From Kiritimatiellota bacterium (GTDB lineage: Bacteria; Verrucomicrobiota; Kiritimatiellia; JAAZAB01), in assembly GCA_008636095.1 (NCBI GenBank), contig VSJD01000319.1, positions 1-14,484 of the forward strand: a stretch of DNA of 14,484 nt, written 5' to 3'. This document shows positions 1 to 6,352 of the stretch, piece by piece. Position 1 is the stretch's first letter; each line of letters begins with the position of its first letter. The translations under genes and the position numbers were made by a program. Under the pieces are notes generated by a model. The model was given only the letters and a program-made list of their open reading frames with translations, ran no database searches and had not been told where the DNA came from.

Positions 1-1
1 C

Positions 2-211
2 CTCAAGTTGATCGAGAAAAAGAAAGTGGGGTCCAAGTATATTAAGAAATATGATGTTCCGCAGACTCCCTATCAGCGGCTGATGAGCTCTGACGAAATC
101 TTTGAGCCGGTTAAAACCTGGCTGACAGAAATATTCTGCAACATCAACCCTTTTGCCTTAAAACGCCAAATTGACTTCAAACAAAACCAAATCCTCAAGG
201 AGCTCCGGTAA
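2..211 (+). CDS. C-terminal part of a DDE integrase-core transposase (partial, runs off left edge)
   Basis: The reading frame is open from the left edge to a TAA at 209-211, giving about 69 residues. The motif KKYDVPQTPYQRLM followed by a basic helix ending in LKRQIDFKQNQILKEL matches, from memory, the tail of integrase-core (rve) transposases of the IS481/ISNCY-like type, where Y-D-x-P-x-T-P-Y-Q-R-L lies just after the catalytic domain. The catalytic DDE residues must lie upstream of the window. The stop codon sits inside the first copy of a ~26 bp repeat that recurs downstream, as expected for a transposase gene ending in its own element's terminal binding sites. The gene may be intact upstream; only its end is visible. 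The family call is from pattern recognition, and the exact IS family is uncertain. Confidence 0.72.
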   Translation, partial: LKLIEKKKVGSKYIKKYDVPQTPYQRLMSSDEIFEPVKTWLTEIFCNINPFALKRQIDFKQNQILKELR

Positions 212-279
212 CATGTATTATGGCGCAACGAAGGCATCTTCTCAATGTCATGCCGGTAACATTTTATTATGGCGCAACG
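205..279 (+). repeat. Two direct copies of a ~26 bp IS-terminal repeat
   Basis: Copy 1 (205-230) and copy 2 (253-279) both read CCGGTAACAT, then 2-3 variable bases, then ATTATGGCGCAACG. They start 48 bp apart and are separated by a 22 bp unrelated spacer. Copy 1 contains the transposase stop codon. Direct (not inverted) repeated sites near one end are typical of elements whose transposase binds several sites per end. Confidence 0.8.
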
Positions 280-307
280 GGTAGATGGGAACTGGTTTTT
301 TAGCCCG

Positions 308-343
308 CATATTTCATGAGCGGATTACCGCTTATGAAATATG
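308..343. repeat. Palindrome, 16 bp arms with 4 nt loop
   Basis: CATATTTCATGAGCGG, loop ATTA, then CCGCTTATGAAATATG. The arms are complementary except for one G-T position. It is the first of a series of strong hairpins in the gene-free stretch between the IS end and ligA. Confidence 0.85.
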
Positions 344-345
344 TG

Positions 346-373
346 CTTTGGCTACAACAAGTTGTGGCCAAAG
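346..373. repeat. Palindrome, 13 bp arms with 2 nt loop
   Basis: CTTTGGCTACAAC, loop AA, then GTTGTGGCCAAAG. The arms pair along their whole length with one wobble position. It begins 3 bases after the preceding hairpin. No U-run follows on either strand, so it is not a classical intrinsic terminator. Confidence 0.85.
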
Positions 374-382
374 TTTCGGCGC

Positions 383-397
383 GGCGTATAATACGCC
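383..397. repeat. Perfect 15 bp palindrome
   Basis: GGCGTAT-A-ATACGCC is perfectly symmetric around one base. It lies 10 bases after the previous hairpin. A longer-range pair also flanks it: TTTCGGCGCG at 374-383 is the exact reverse complement of CGCGCCGAAA at 459-468. Confidence 0.8.
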
Positions 398-400
398 TTG

Positions 401-441
401 TCCCTCGACTCCGCTCGGGATCCTGAGCCTGTCGAAGGGCT
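401..441. repeat. REP-like element (CTGAGCCTGTCGAAGGG type)
   Basis: The stretch contains CTCGGGATCCTGAG followed by CCTGTCGAAGGGCTC. This wording closely resembles an extragenic palindromic repeat seen in many bacterial genomes and metagenomes (CCTGAGC.TGTCGAAGGG). Spurious translations give the tell-tale peptides PEPVEG and LSLSKG. Imperfect arms CCCTCGAC (402-409) and GTCGAAGGG (431-439) can pair. Assignment is from memory of this repeat type. Confidence 0.6.
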
Positions 442-479
442 CAAGATTAACCCTTCAACGCGCCGAAAGGATAATCCTG

Positions 480-505
480 CCTTCGCCCTGAGCTCAGGCC
501 GAAGG
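480..505. repeat. 26 bp palindrome, REP-like half
   Basis: CCTTCGCCCTGAG / CTCAGGCCGAAGG is a continuous palindrome with a single mismatched position. The words CCTTCG and CTGAG are shared with the neighbouring REP-like element at 401-441, so the two may form one composite unit. Confidence 0.75.
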
Positions 506-545
506 GAGCAAGCACGCTCCAGTGTGCGCGTCGAAGCTTTTCAGG

Positions 546-577
546 CGGACATTTCACGCCAAAGCGTGAAATGTCCG
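546..577. terminator. 14 bp hairpin downstream of ligA; possible 3' end structure
   Basis: CGGACATTTCACGC, loop CAAA, GCGTGAAATGTCCG is a perfect 14 bp stem lying 13 bases beyond the ligA stop codon. Its position suits a terminator or 3' protection structure for ligA and also for the convergent transposase transcript. There is no T-tract immediately after it on either strand, so rho-independent termination is not clearly supported. It may be just another member of the palindrome cluster. Confidence 0.45.
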
Positions 578-590
578 GGTTAAAAGGTAT

Positions 591-2654
591 TCAAGCGCGA
601 ATCAGTTTTTCAAACTCCGCCTCGTTCATCACCCTAACTCCTAACGTCCGAGCCTTGTCTAACTTTGAGCCCGGCTCCGCGCCGGCCACCACGCCGAATG
701 TTTTTTTTGATACGCTGGCGCTGACCTCGCCGCCCAAGGCGCGAATGGCCTGTTCGGCCTGGTCGCGGGAAAAATTCTCCAGGGCGCCGGTCAGCACAAA
801 AAACTTGCCGGTCAGGCGCCCGCTTTTGAGTGCCGCTCCAGCCGTGCGTTTCAGGTTGACGCCGGCTTTTTGAAGCCGCTGGATCAATCCACGGTTTTGT
901 GCGGTCTGGAAATAATTATAAATGTTTTTGGCCACTACCGGCCCCATATCGCGGATTTGCTGGAGCTCATCCGGCGTGGCCTGCATAAGCGGCTCGATAC
1001 CGGTATAATGCTGTTCCAAGGTCTGCGCCATTTTTGCGCCAACCTGCCGGATGCCGAGCGCAAACAACACGCGCCAGAAATCGCGTTGTTTGCTGGCTGC
1101 AATACCGTCGAGCAGATTTTGCGCTGATGTTGCGGCCATATGTTCCAAAGCCGCCACGCTTTCATGGCGCAAGCGATATAAGTCGGTTGGATCGGCCACA
1201 AGGTTAGCATCCACTAACTGATCCACCAGCGCATCGCCCAAACCATCGATATCCATGGCGCCGCGCGCGGCAAAATGCCTCAGCCAGCGTTTCAATTGGG
1301 CCGGGCATTGGAGGTTTTCGCACCGATAGGCCACTTCGCCTTCCCGCTGGGTAATCGGCTCGCCGCAGACAGGGCACTTGTTCGGCATCCGGAATAAGCG
1401 TTCCTGACCGTTTCGCGCGCTCGTATTGACCCCTACGATGGCCGGGATCACCTCGCCTGCTTTTTCCACGTAGACTTGGTCGCCTACGCGGATGTCCTTG
1501 CGCTTAACCTCATCGGCGTTATGGAGTGTGGCACGGTTGATGGTGGAGCCTGCCAAGGCCACCGGCTCAAGTTCCGCCACGGGTGTCAGCACGCCGGTGC
1601 GGCCCACTTGCACCGTGATGGCCTTGAGCCGGGTTTCGGCGCGCTCGCTCTCGTACTTGAAGGCCACCGCCCAGCGCGGGCTCTTGGCCGTTGCGCCTAA
1701 CTTTTCGTAAAACGTGCGTTCGTTAACCTTGATGACCCCGCCGTCAATTTCGAAAGGGAAGGTATGCTGCATTGTTTTCAGTTCTTCCAAAGCAACGCGC
1801 ACGGCATCCATCGAGCGGCATGTCCAGAACTTGGCGGGAATCTTCAGGCCAAATGTTTTTAAGGCCGCGAGCATCTGCGCGTGCGTATCGAAGGCAATGC
1901 CTTCCAGTTCGCCGATGCCATATATGATTACGTCCAGCGGCCGCCGGGCCACCTGGCGCGAATCCAGCAGTTTTAAGGAACCGGCGGCGGCATTGCGCGG
2001 ATTGGCGAACGGTTCTTCGCCCGCCTCCTCGCGGACACGATTGATGGTCACGAACCCGTCACGGGTCATGTACACTTCGCCGCGGACTTCCAGTACGGCA
2101 GGTGGCGGCCGTTCGCCACACAACTTAAGCGGAATCGAGCGGATTGTTTGCAGGTTGGCGGTGATGTTATCACCCATGGTGCCGTCGCCGCGGGTACTGC
2201 CTGTAACCAACCGGCCATGCTCATAGCGCAGGGTAATCGCCACGCCATCAATCTTGGGCTCGACGATGTAAGTGAACACCTGGCCTGGCAAAAGGCGCAG
2301 AAGGCGCTCGTGAAAATTCATCAGTTCCGACTGGCTGTAGGTGTTGTCCAGGCTCATCATGGGAAGGCGGTGACGGACTTGCTCAAATTCCGCCAGGGGC
2401 ACGCCGCCCATGCGCTGGGTAGCGCCCACGTGCTGGGTAGCACCCATGTGCTGGGTAGCACCCACGTGCTGGGTAGGGGAGTCCGGCGTCAGGAACTGGG
2501 GATACTGTTTTTCCAGGTCCTCGAGTTCATGGTATAAGCGGTCATAGTCGCGATCGGAAATCTGCGGCTGGTTGGCGACATAATACAGGTGGTTATGGCG
2601 CTCAATCTCCGCGCGAAGTTTACGGATACGGTCCTGGACAGGCTTATCACTCAT
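591..2654 (-). CDS. ligA: NAD-dependent DNA ligase LigA
   Basis: Seals nicks in duplex DNA during replication and repair, using NAD+ to adenylate its active-site lysine. Taking the start at 2654 gives 687 residues, close to the ~670 usual for LigA. The N-terminal Ia domain carries HNHLYYVANQPQISDRDYD. The adenylation motif EPKIDG places the nucleophile at about Lys134, followed by TRGDGTMGDN. Then come the OB fold, a four-Cys zinc finger (about Cys427, 430, 445, 450), helix-hairpin-helix repeats and a C-terminal BRCT domain (~610-687). An ATG at 2690 would add 12 residues. I prefer 2654 because MSDKPVQDRIRKLRAEIE aligns with the usual LigA N-terminus, although its ribosome-binding site is weak. 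An unusual hexapeptide repeat lies at ~61-84. All key motifs are present, so the enzyme should be active. Confidence 0.97.
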   Translation of the reverse strand: MSDKPVQDRIRKLRAEIERHNHLYYVANQPQISDRDYDRLYHELEDLEKQYPQFLTPDSPTQHVGATQHMGATQHVGATQRMGGVPLAEFEQVRHRLPMMSLDNTYSQSELMNFHERLLRLLPGQVFTYIVEPKIDGVAITLRYEHGRLVTGSTRGDGTMGDNITANLQTIRSIPLKLCGERPPPAVLEVRGEVYMTRDGFVTINRVREEAGEEPFANPRNAAAGSLKLLDSRQVARRPLDVIIYGIGELEGIAFDTHAQMLAALKTFGLKIPAKFWTCRSMDAVRVALEELKTMQHTFPFEIDGGVIKVNERTFYEKLGATAKSPRWAVAFKYESERAETRLKAITVQVGRTGVLTPVAELEPVALAGSTINRATLHNADEVKRKDIRVGDQVYVEKAGEVIPAIVGVNTSARNGQERLFRMPNKCPVCGEPITQREGEVAYRCENLQCPAQLKRWLRHFAARGAMDIDGLGDALVDQLVDANLVADPTDLYRLRHESVAALEHMAATSAQNLLDGIAASKQRDFWRVLFALGIRQVGAKMAQTLEQHYTGIEPLMQATPDELQQIRDMGPVVAKNIYNYFQTAQNRGLIQRLQKAGVNLKRTAGAALKSGRLTGKFFVLTGALENFSRDQAEQAIRALGGEVSASVSKKTFGVVAGAEPGSKLDKARTLGVRVMNEAEFEKLIRA
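2407..2478 (-). repeat. 4 x 18 bp tandem repeat inside ligA
   Basis: Four head-to-tail 18 bp units encode TQHVGA, TQHMGA, TQHVGA, TQRMGG. Canonical LigA has a single DSPTQRVGG/A at this place, so three units (18 residues) are extra. Val and Met alternate, giving a 36 bp higher-order period that suggests one unit doubled and the pair then doubled again. The length is a multiple of three, so the frame is kept. Confidence 0.95.
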
Positions 2655-2712
2655 GCCCGCATAATATCGCAAGGCATGCGTAAACGCCATGAAAAATAGA
2701 GCTTGTCAAGGC

Positions 2713-2731
2713 ATTCTTAAAATTCAAGAAT
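2713..2731. promoter_or_regulatory. Inverted repeat in the divergent ligA / Memo promoter region
   Basis: ATTCTT, 7 nt, AAGAAT forms a perfect 6 bp inverted repeat in the 97 bp between the two divergent starts. Next to it lies TTGTCAA / TTGACAA (2703-2709), which could serve as a -35 box in either direction. No convincing -10 at correct spacing was found for ligA, and AAGAAT (2726-2731), 17 bp from TTGTCA, leaves almost no leader for the gene on the right. Low-confidence site. Confidence 0.25.
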
Positions 2732-2751
2732 ACAAAAAGAGGTAACCAATA

Positions 2752-3717
2752 ATGAGGCTTGATCCATTTCGATGGGGCTGTGCCTTTGCCGCGACGGTGA
2801 CGCTTTGCGGTCTAACATTGCCCGGCTATGGAGAGGATGACATGAATCATAAAAATCAGCATGTGGTTCGGCGAACCCACGGTGATGGTCGCTGGTTCCC
2901 GGGCGATAAGGCGGCCCTGAGTAAAATGATCAATGGATACATCGACGCCGCCCAGGTAAGTCCGATCAAAGGTCGAATTATTGGCGCCATTTCGCCCCAT
3001 GCGGGGTATATCTATTCCGGGACGATTGCCGGATACGTGTTTCGCGTCATCAAGGAACAAGCGGCTAAGGGCGCGGCGCCGGATACGGTGGTTATTCTCG
3101 GACTCAGTCATCAGGGTGGATCCCGTGGTGTCGCGCTCATGGATGGCGATGCCATCCGCTCTCCACTGGGGGAGATGGTGCTCGATAAGGACGCAGCGGT
3201 GCTATTGACCAGCAACCGGCCCTCGGTTTACCTGGATTATGCGCCGCACAATGGCGAGCACTCGGCCGAGAATCAGATTCCGTTTGTCCAGTCGGTCCTG
3301 CCCAGTGCGCGCCTTGTGGTGGGGTTGATCGGGGATCACGATCTGAAAACGTTCAACGAACTGAGCGCCGGACTTGGGGAACTGGCTAACAAACGCAAGT
3401 TACTGGTCATTGCCAGTTCCGATCTGCTGCACGATCCGGATTATAATCGCGTGACCCAGACCGACCGGGCCAGCTTGAAAAATGTGGCCGCTATGAAGAC
3501 CCAGGAATTGCTGGAACGCTGGAGCTACGAAAACCAGATCTTCTGCGGTATGTCGGCGGTTGCCGTAACAATGCGGTTCGTGGAGAAACAGGGTTGCCGT
3601 GAGGGCATCGTGTTGCGTTACCGCAACACGGGCGACGATCATCCCGATAGTCGTGGAAACTGGGTCGTTGGTTACGCTGCTGTGGTCTTCCCTCTGCCTG
3701 CTCCGGGGCCCCGCTAA
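2752..3717 (+). CDS. Memo-family protein (AmmeMemoRadiSam system protein B type), apparently exported
   Basis: A 321-residue protein with the Memo/LigB-like fold. Landmarks are GRWFPGDKAAL (~46-56), ISPHAGYIYSG (His83), ILGLSHQGG (His120), GEHSAENQIPF (His170), SSDLLHDPDYNRV (Asp224, His227) and FCGMSAVAV (Cys265). The His/His/Cys set corresponds, by family knowledge, to the metal-site residues of human MEMO1. The biochemical role of bacterial Memo proteins is not established. The first ~28 residues (Arg-rich start, then a hydrophobic run CAFAATVTLCGLTLPG ending near Y-G-E) look like a signal peptide. The ATG at 2752 follows AAGAGG. An alternative ATG at 2842, preceded by GGAGAGG, would give a 291-residue cytosolic form of normal family length. 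It lies 57 bp ahead of nspC on the same strand, so co-transcription is likely. The AmmeMemoRadiSam partners (AMMECR1 and its radical SAM protein) are not adjacent. Confidence 0.9.
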   Translation: MRLDPFRWGCAFAATVTLCGLTLPGYGEDDMNHKNQHVVRRTHGDGRWFPGDKAALSKMINGYIDAAQVSPIKGRIIGAISPHAGYIYSGTIAGYVFRVIKEQAAKGAAPDTVVILGLSHQGGSRGVALMDGDAIRSPLGEMVLDKDAAVLLTSNRPSVYLDYAPHNGEHSAENQIPFVQSVLPSARLVVGLIGDHDLKTFNELSAGLGELANKRKLLVIASSDLLHDPDYNRVTQTDRASLKNVAAMKTQELLERWSYENQIFCGMSAVAVTMRFVEKQGCREGIVLRYRNTGDDHPDSRGNWVVGYAAVVFPLPAPGPR

Positions 3718-3774
3718 CCACTCATTAAAAATCAGTCCAAAGATATCCAGGTTGATTTTCAAGGCACATGGTTG

Positions 3775-4881
3775 ATGACACAGATAACCACACCGTATTA
3801 CCTGATCGACGAAAAGAGACTGCTGCAAAACCTGGAGATCATCCGGCGCGTGCGCGAGGTTTCGGGCGCGAAGTCCGTGCTCGCGCTTAAATGTTTTTCA
3901 ACTTGGTGCGTTTTTGGGCTCATACGTAAATATATGGATGGTACCACGAGTAGTTCCCTGTTTGAAGCCCGGCTGGGTCATGAAAAATTCAGAAAAGAGG
4001 TCCATGCCTACAGCGTCGGGTTTTCCTTGCGGGACATCAAGGCCGTCAGGAAGTACGCCGACAAGGTAATCTTCAATTCGATATCCCAGCTTAAGATGTA
4101 CCGCGGCAATGTCCGCGGACGGAAGCTGGGTCTGAGGGTCAATCCGGGGATCAGTTATTCGCATTTCGACTTGGCGGACCCGGCCCGGAAATATTCAAGG
4201 CTGGGCGTTGCAGATAAAGAGAAGCTCATGCAGGTAGTATCCCTCATCAGCGGCGTGATGTTCCATTTCAACTGCGAAAACGACGACTTCAGAAAATTTT
4301 CAGCGGCCCTCGATTTTATCGGGCGCAATTACACAGACCTACTTAAAAGGATGGAATGGGTCAGCCTGGGCGGCGGGCTTTCATTTACGAAAGACGGTTA
4401 TCCGCTTGAAAAATTCTGCGAGCGCTTGAAGGCATTCAGCGAAAAATTCGATGTCCAGGTATATCTGGAACCCGGCGAGGCGGCCATTACCGGTTGCGCG
4501 GAACTGGTGACCACGGTCCTGGATGTCGTGCATAACGAGGTTGATATCGCCATCGTGGATGCCTCGACCGAAGCGCACATGCTGGACCACTTGGTCTACC
4601 GTACCAGCGCGAAGGTCGCGTTTCCAGGGCCAGGCCGGTTCAAAGTCATGATTGCCGGCCGTTCGTGCCTGGCGGGCGATGTGTTCGGTCAATACAGCCT
4701 GAAAACCCGGCTGATGACCGGGAGCGTGGTGCGCATTGCGGACGCCGCCGGATATACGATGGTGAAAAAGAACTGGTTCAACGGATTGCCCATGCCGGCT
4801 ATCTGCGTGAGAAGGTTGGACGGAACCGTGGACATGATCAGACAATTCGGATATAAGGATTTCATCGCGAGTCTTTCGTAG
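3775..4881 (+). CDS. nspC: Carboxynorspermidine / carboxyspermidine decarboxylase
   Basis: PLP-dependent fold-III enzyme that removes CO2 from carboxyspermidine or carboxynorspermidine to give spermidine or norspermidine. It has 368 residues, near the usual ~370-380. It opens with TPYYLIDEKRLLQNLEII. The PLP lysine is Lys39 in LALKCFSTW, followed by the family signature MDGTTSSSLFEARLG, FHFNCEN (His164), a glycine loop SLGGGLSF (199-201), EPGEA (232-236), SCLAGDVFG (Cys298) and DAAGY (Tyr327). These separate it from diaminopimelate decarboxylase. I chose ATG 3775 rather than TTG 3772; AAGG at 3761-3764 is a modest ribosome-binding site. The carboxy(nor)spermidine dehydrogenase gene follows after 41 bp, so the last two pathway steps are encoded side by side. 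Family enzymes accept both substrates, so the product depends on the diamine supplied. Confidence 0.95.
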   Translation: MTQITTPYYLIDEKRLLQNLEIIRRVREVSGAKSVLALKCFSTWCVFGLIRKYMDGTTSSSLFEARLGHEKFRKEVHAYSVGFSLRDIKAVRKYADKVIFNSISQLKMYRGNVRGRKLGLRVNPGISYSHFDLADPARKYSRLGVADKEKLMQVVSLISGVMFHFNCENDDFRKFSAALDFIGRNYTDLLKRMEWVSLGGGLSFTKDGYPLEKFCERLKAFSEKFDVQVYLEPGEAAITGCAELVTTVLDVVHNEVDIAIVDASTEAHMLDHLVYRTSAKVAFPGPGRFKVMIAGRSCLAGDVFGQYSLKTRLMTGSVVRIADAAGYTMVKKNWFNGLPMPAICVRRLDGTVDMIRQFGYKDFIASLS

Positions 4882-4922
4882 GGCGTGTTTCATTATGACA
4901 CAAACCGTTAAAGGAAAATAAC

Positions 4923-6299
4923 ATGAAGAAGAACGTATTGATAATCGGTGCCGGCGGCGTCGCGCATGTGGCGGCCCACAAGGCCGCCATGAATAACGAT
5001 ATGCTCGGCGACATCTGCCTCGCATCCCGCACGCAGGCCAAGTGCGACGAGATTATTGCGAGCGTCAAGCGCAAGAATCACATCAAGGACAAGTCAAAAA
5101 AGCTCTATTCCCGGCAGATCGACGCGCTCAACGTTCCGGCCACCGTCAAGCTGATCAGGGAGACGGGCTCCGCAATCGTCATCAACCTTGGCCAGGCCTT
5201 CGTCAACATGTCAGTCCTTGAGGCCTGCCTCGAGACCGGCGCGGTCTATATGGACACCGCCATCCACGAGGAGCCGGACAAGGTTTGCGAAACCCCGCCC
5301 TGGTACGCGAACTACGAGTGGAAGCGCAAGTCCCGCTGTAAAGCGAAGGGTTTGACCGCCATCCTCGGCGTGGGGTTCGATCCGGGCGTGGTCAACGCCT
5401 ACTGCGCGCTGGCGGTGAAGCGCTATTTCGATAAAATCGATACGATTGATATCATGGACGTCAACGCGGGCCGGCATGGCAAGTACTTCGCCACGAACTT
5501 CGACCCGGAAATCAATTTCCGCGAGTTTGTCAAGGTCTGGACCTGGATTGACCGCCAGTGGAAGGAGTATCCGACGCATTCCGTCAAGCGCGTCTATAAT
5601 TTTCCAGTCGCCGGCCTTTGCCCGATCTATCTGAACGGCCACGACGAACTGCATTCACTCTCGAAGAACATTGACGCCAACAGCATTCGTTTCTGGATGG
5701 GTTTCGGCGACCACTACATCAACGTCTTCACCGTGCTACGCACCCTCGGTTTTCTCTCGCATTTGCCGGTGACCCTGACCACGGGCCAGGAGGTCGTGCC
5801 GCTCAAGGTTGTCAAGGCGCTCCTGCCCGACCCGAAGACCCTCGCGCCCAACTATACCGGCAAGACCTGCATTGGCAATTTTGTCAAGGGCTGGAAGAAC
5901 GGCAAGAAGCGGGAGGTCCTGATCTACCAGGTCTCGGACCACAAGAAATGCTTTGAAGAGGTTGAGTCCCAAGGCATCAGTTATACCGCCGGTGTCCCAC
6001 CGGTTGCCGCCGCCATGCTTGTGGCCCAGGGTGTCTGGAACCCGCAGACGATGGTGAACGTCGAGGAGCTTGATCCCGAGCCGTTCATTGCCATCCTCGA
6101 TAAGATCGGCCTGCCCACGGACATCAAGGAGATCAAACCCGGCAGTCAGGACTCGTTCGACGGCACCGTCCTGGACCTGAAGCAGGAATTGGCGCAATCA
6201 ACGGCGACGGTTACGGTCTCCGCGGCCAACCCCATGATTGCCCTGGCACCCCGGCCGACCGCTAAAAACGTGAAGAAAGTCGGCAGGAAAAATAAATAA
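4923..6299 (+). CDS. Carboxynorspermidine / carboxyspermidine dehydrogenase (saccharopine dehydrogenase family)
   Basis: NADPH-dependent enzyme that reductively condenses L-aspartate semialdehyde with putrescine (or 1,3-diaminopropane) to make carboxyspermidine (or carboxynorspermidine), the substrate of NspC. The N-terminal Rossmann motif is GAGGVA (residues 9-14) after a beta strand NVLIIG. Further landmarks are INLGQAFVNMSVLEACLE, MDTAIHE (110-115), LGVGFDPGVVNAY (149-160) and ATNFDPEINFRE (190-201), all characteristic of this branch rather than of lysine-pathway saccharopine dehydrogenase. The start has AAAGGA at good spacing. At 458 residues it is longer than the ~400 I expect. The final ~45 residues are a Ser/Thr/Ala/Pro-rich then Lys-rich tail (ending KKVGRKNK) that looks disordered. 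It follows nspC by 41 bp and precedes the beta-helix gene by 53 bp. Confidence 0.93.
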   Translation: MKKNVLIIGAGGVAHVAAHKAAMNNDMLGDICLASRTQAKCDEIIASVKRKNHIKDKSKKLYSRQIDALNVPATVKLIRETGSAIVINLGQAFVNMSVLEACLETGAVYMDTAIHEEPDKVCETPPWYANYEWKRKSRCKAKGLTAILGVGFDPGVVNAYCALAVKRYFDKIDTIDIMDVNAGRHGKYFATNFDPEINFREFVKVWTWIDRQWKEYPTHSVKRVYNFPVAGLCPIYLNGHDELHSLSKNIDANSIRFWMGFGDHYINVFTVLRTLGFLSHLPVTLTTGQEVVPLKVVKALLPDPKTLAPNYTGKTCIGNFVKGWKNGKKREVLIYQVSDHKKCFEEVESQGISYTAGVPPVAAAMLVAQGVWNPQTMVNVEELDPEPFIAILDKIGLPTDIKEIKPGSQDSFDGTVLDLKQELAQSTATVTVSAANPMIALAPRPTAKNVKKVGRKNK

Positions 6300-6352
6300 G
6301 CTGATCGGACTGCAAGAATACGTGTAGTGTAATTGTTTCTGGAGGCCACAAA

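Larger units (their letters stand above)
1..281 (+). mobile_element. Right end of an insertion sequence (partial)
   Basis: The transposase C-terminus is followed within 70 bases by two near-identical direct repeats (205-230 and 253-279), the last features before a compositionally different palindrome-rich zone. This arrangement suggests the end of an IS carrying multiple transposase-binding sites. The exact outer boundary and any target-site duplication cannot be fixed, because the left end lies outside the window. Confidence 0.55.
212..590. other. Gene-free, palindrome-rich interval
   Basis: No credible coding frame is seen between the transposase stop and the ligA stop. The short open frames here translate repeat sequence. 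Apart from the IS repeat copies, the interval from 300 to 580 consists largely of back-to-back palindromes, listed separately. Confidence 0.8.

Noticed and set aside
285..583. Small open frames of 60-70 codons in the palindrome-rich interval
   Set aside because: They translate repeat sequence (PEPVEG, LSLSKG peptides), overlap each other and lack ribosome-binding sites.
2681..2709. Sigma-70 promoter for ligA based on TTGACA at 2709-2704 (- strand)
   Set aside because: At 16-18 bp spacing the -10 candidates (GCGTTT, CGTTTA, GTTTAC) do not resemble TATAAT.
3775..4881. Assignment as diaminopimelate decarboxylase
   Set aside because: The signature MDGTTSSSLFEARLG, FHFNCEN and SCLAGDVFG are NspC-type, and the partner dehydrogenase gene is adjacent.
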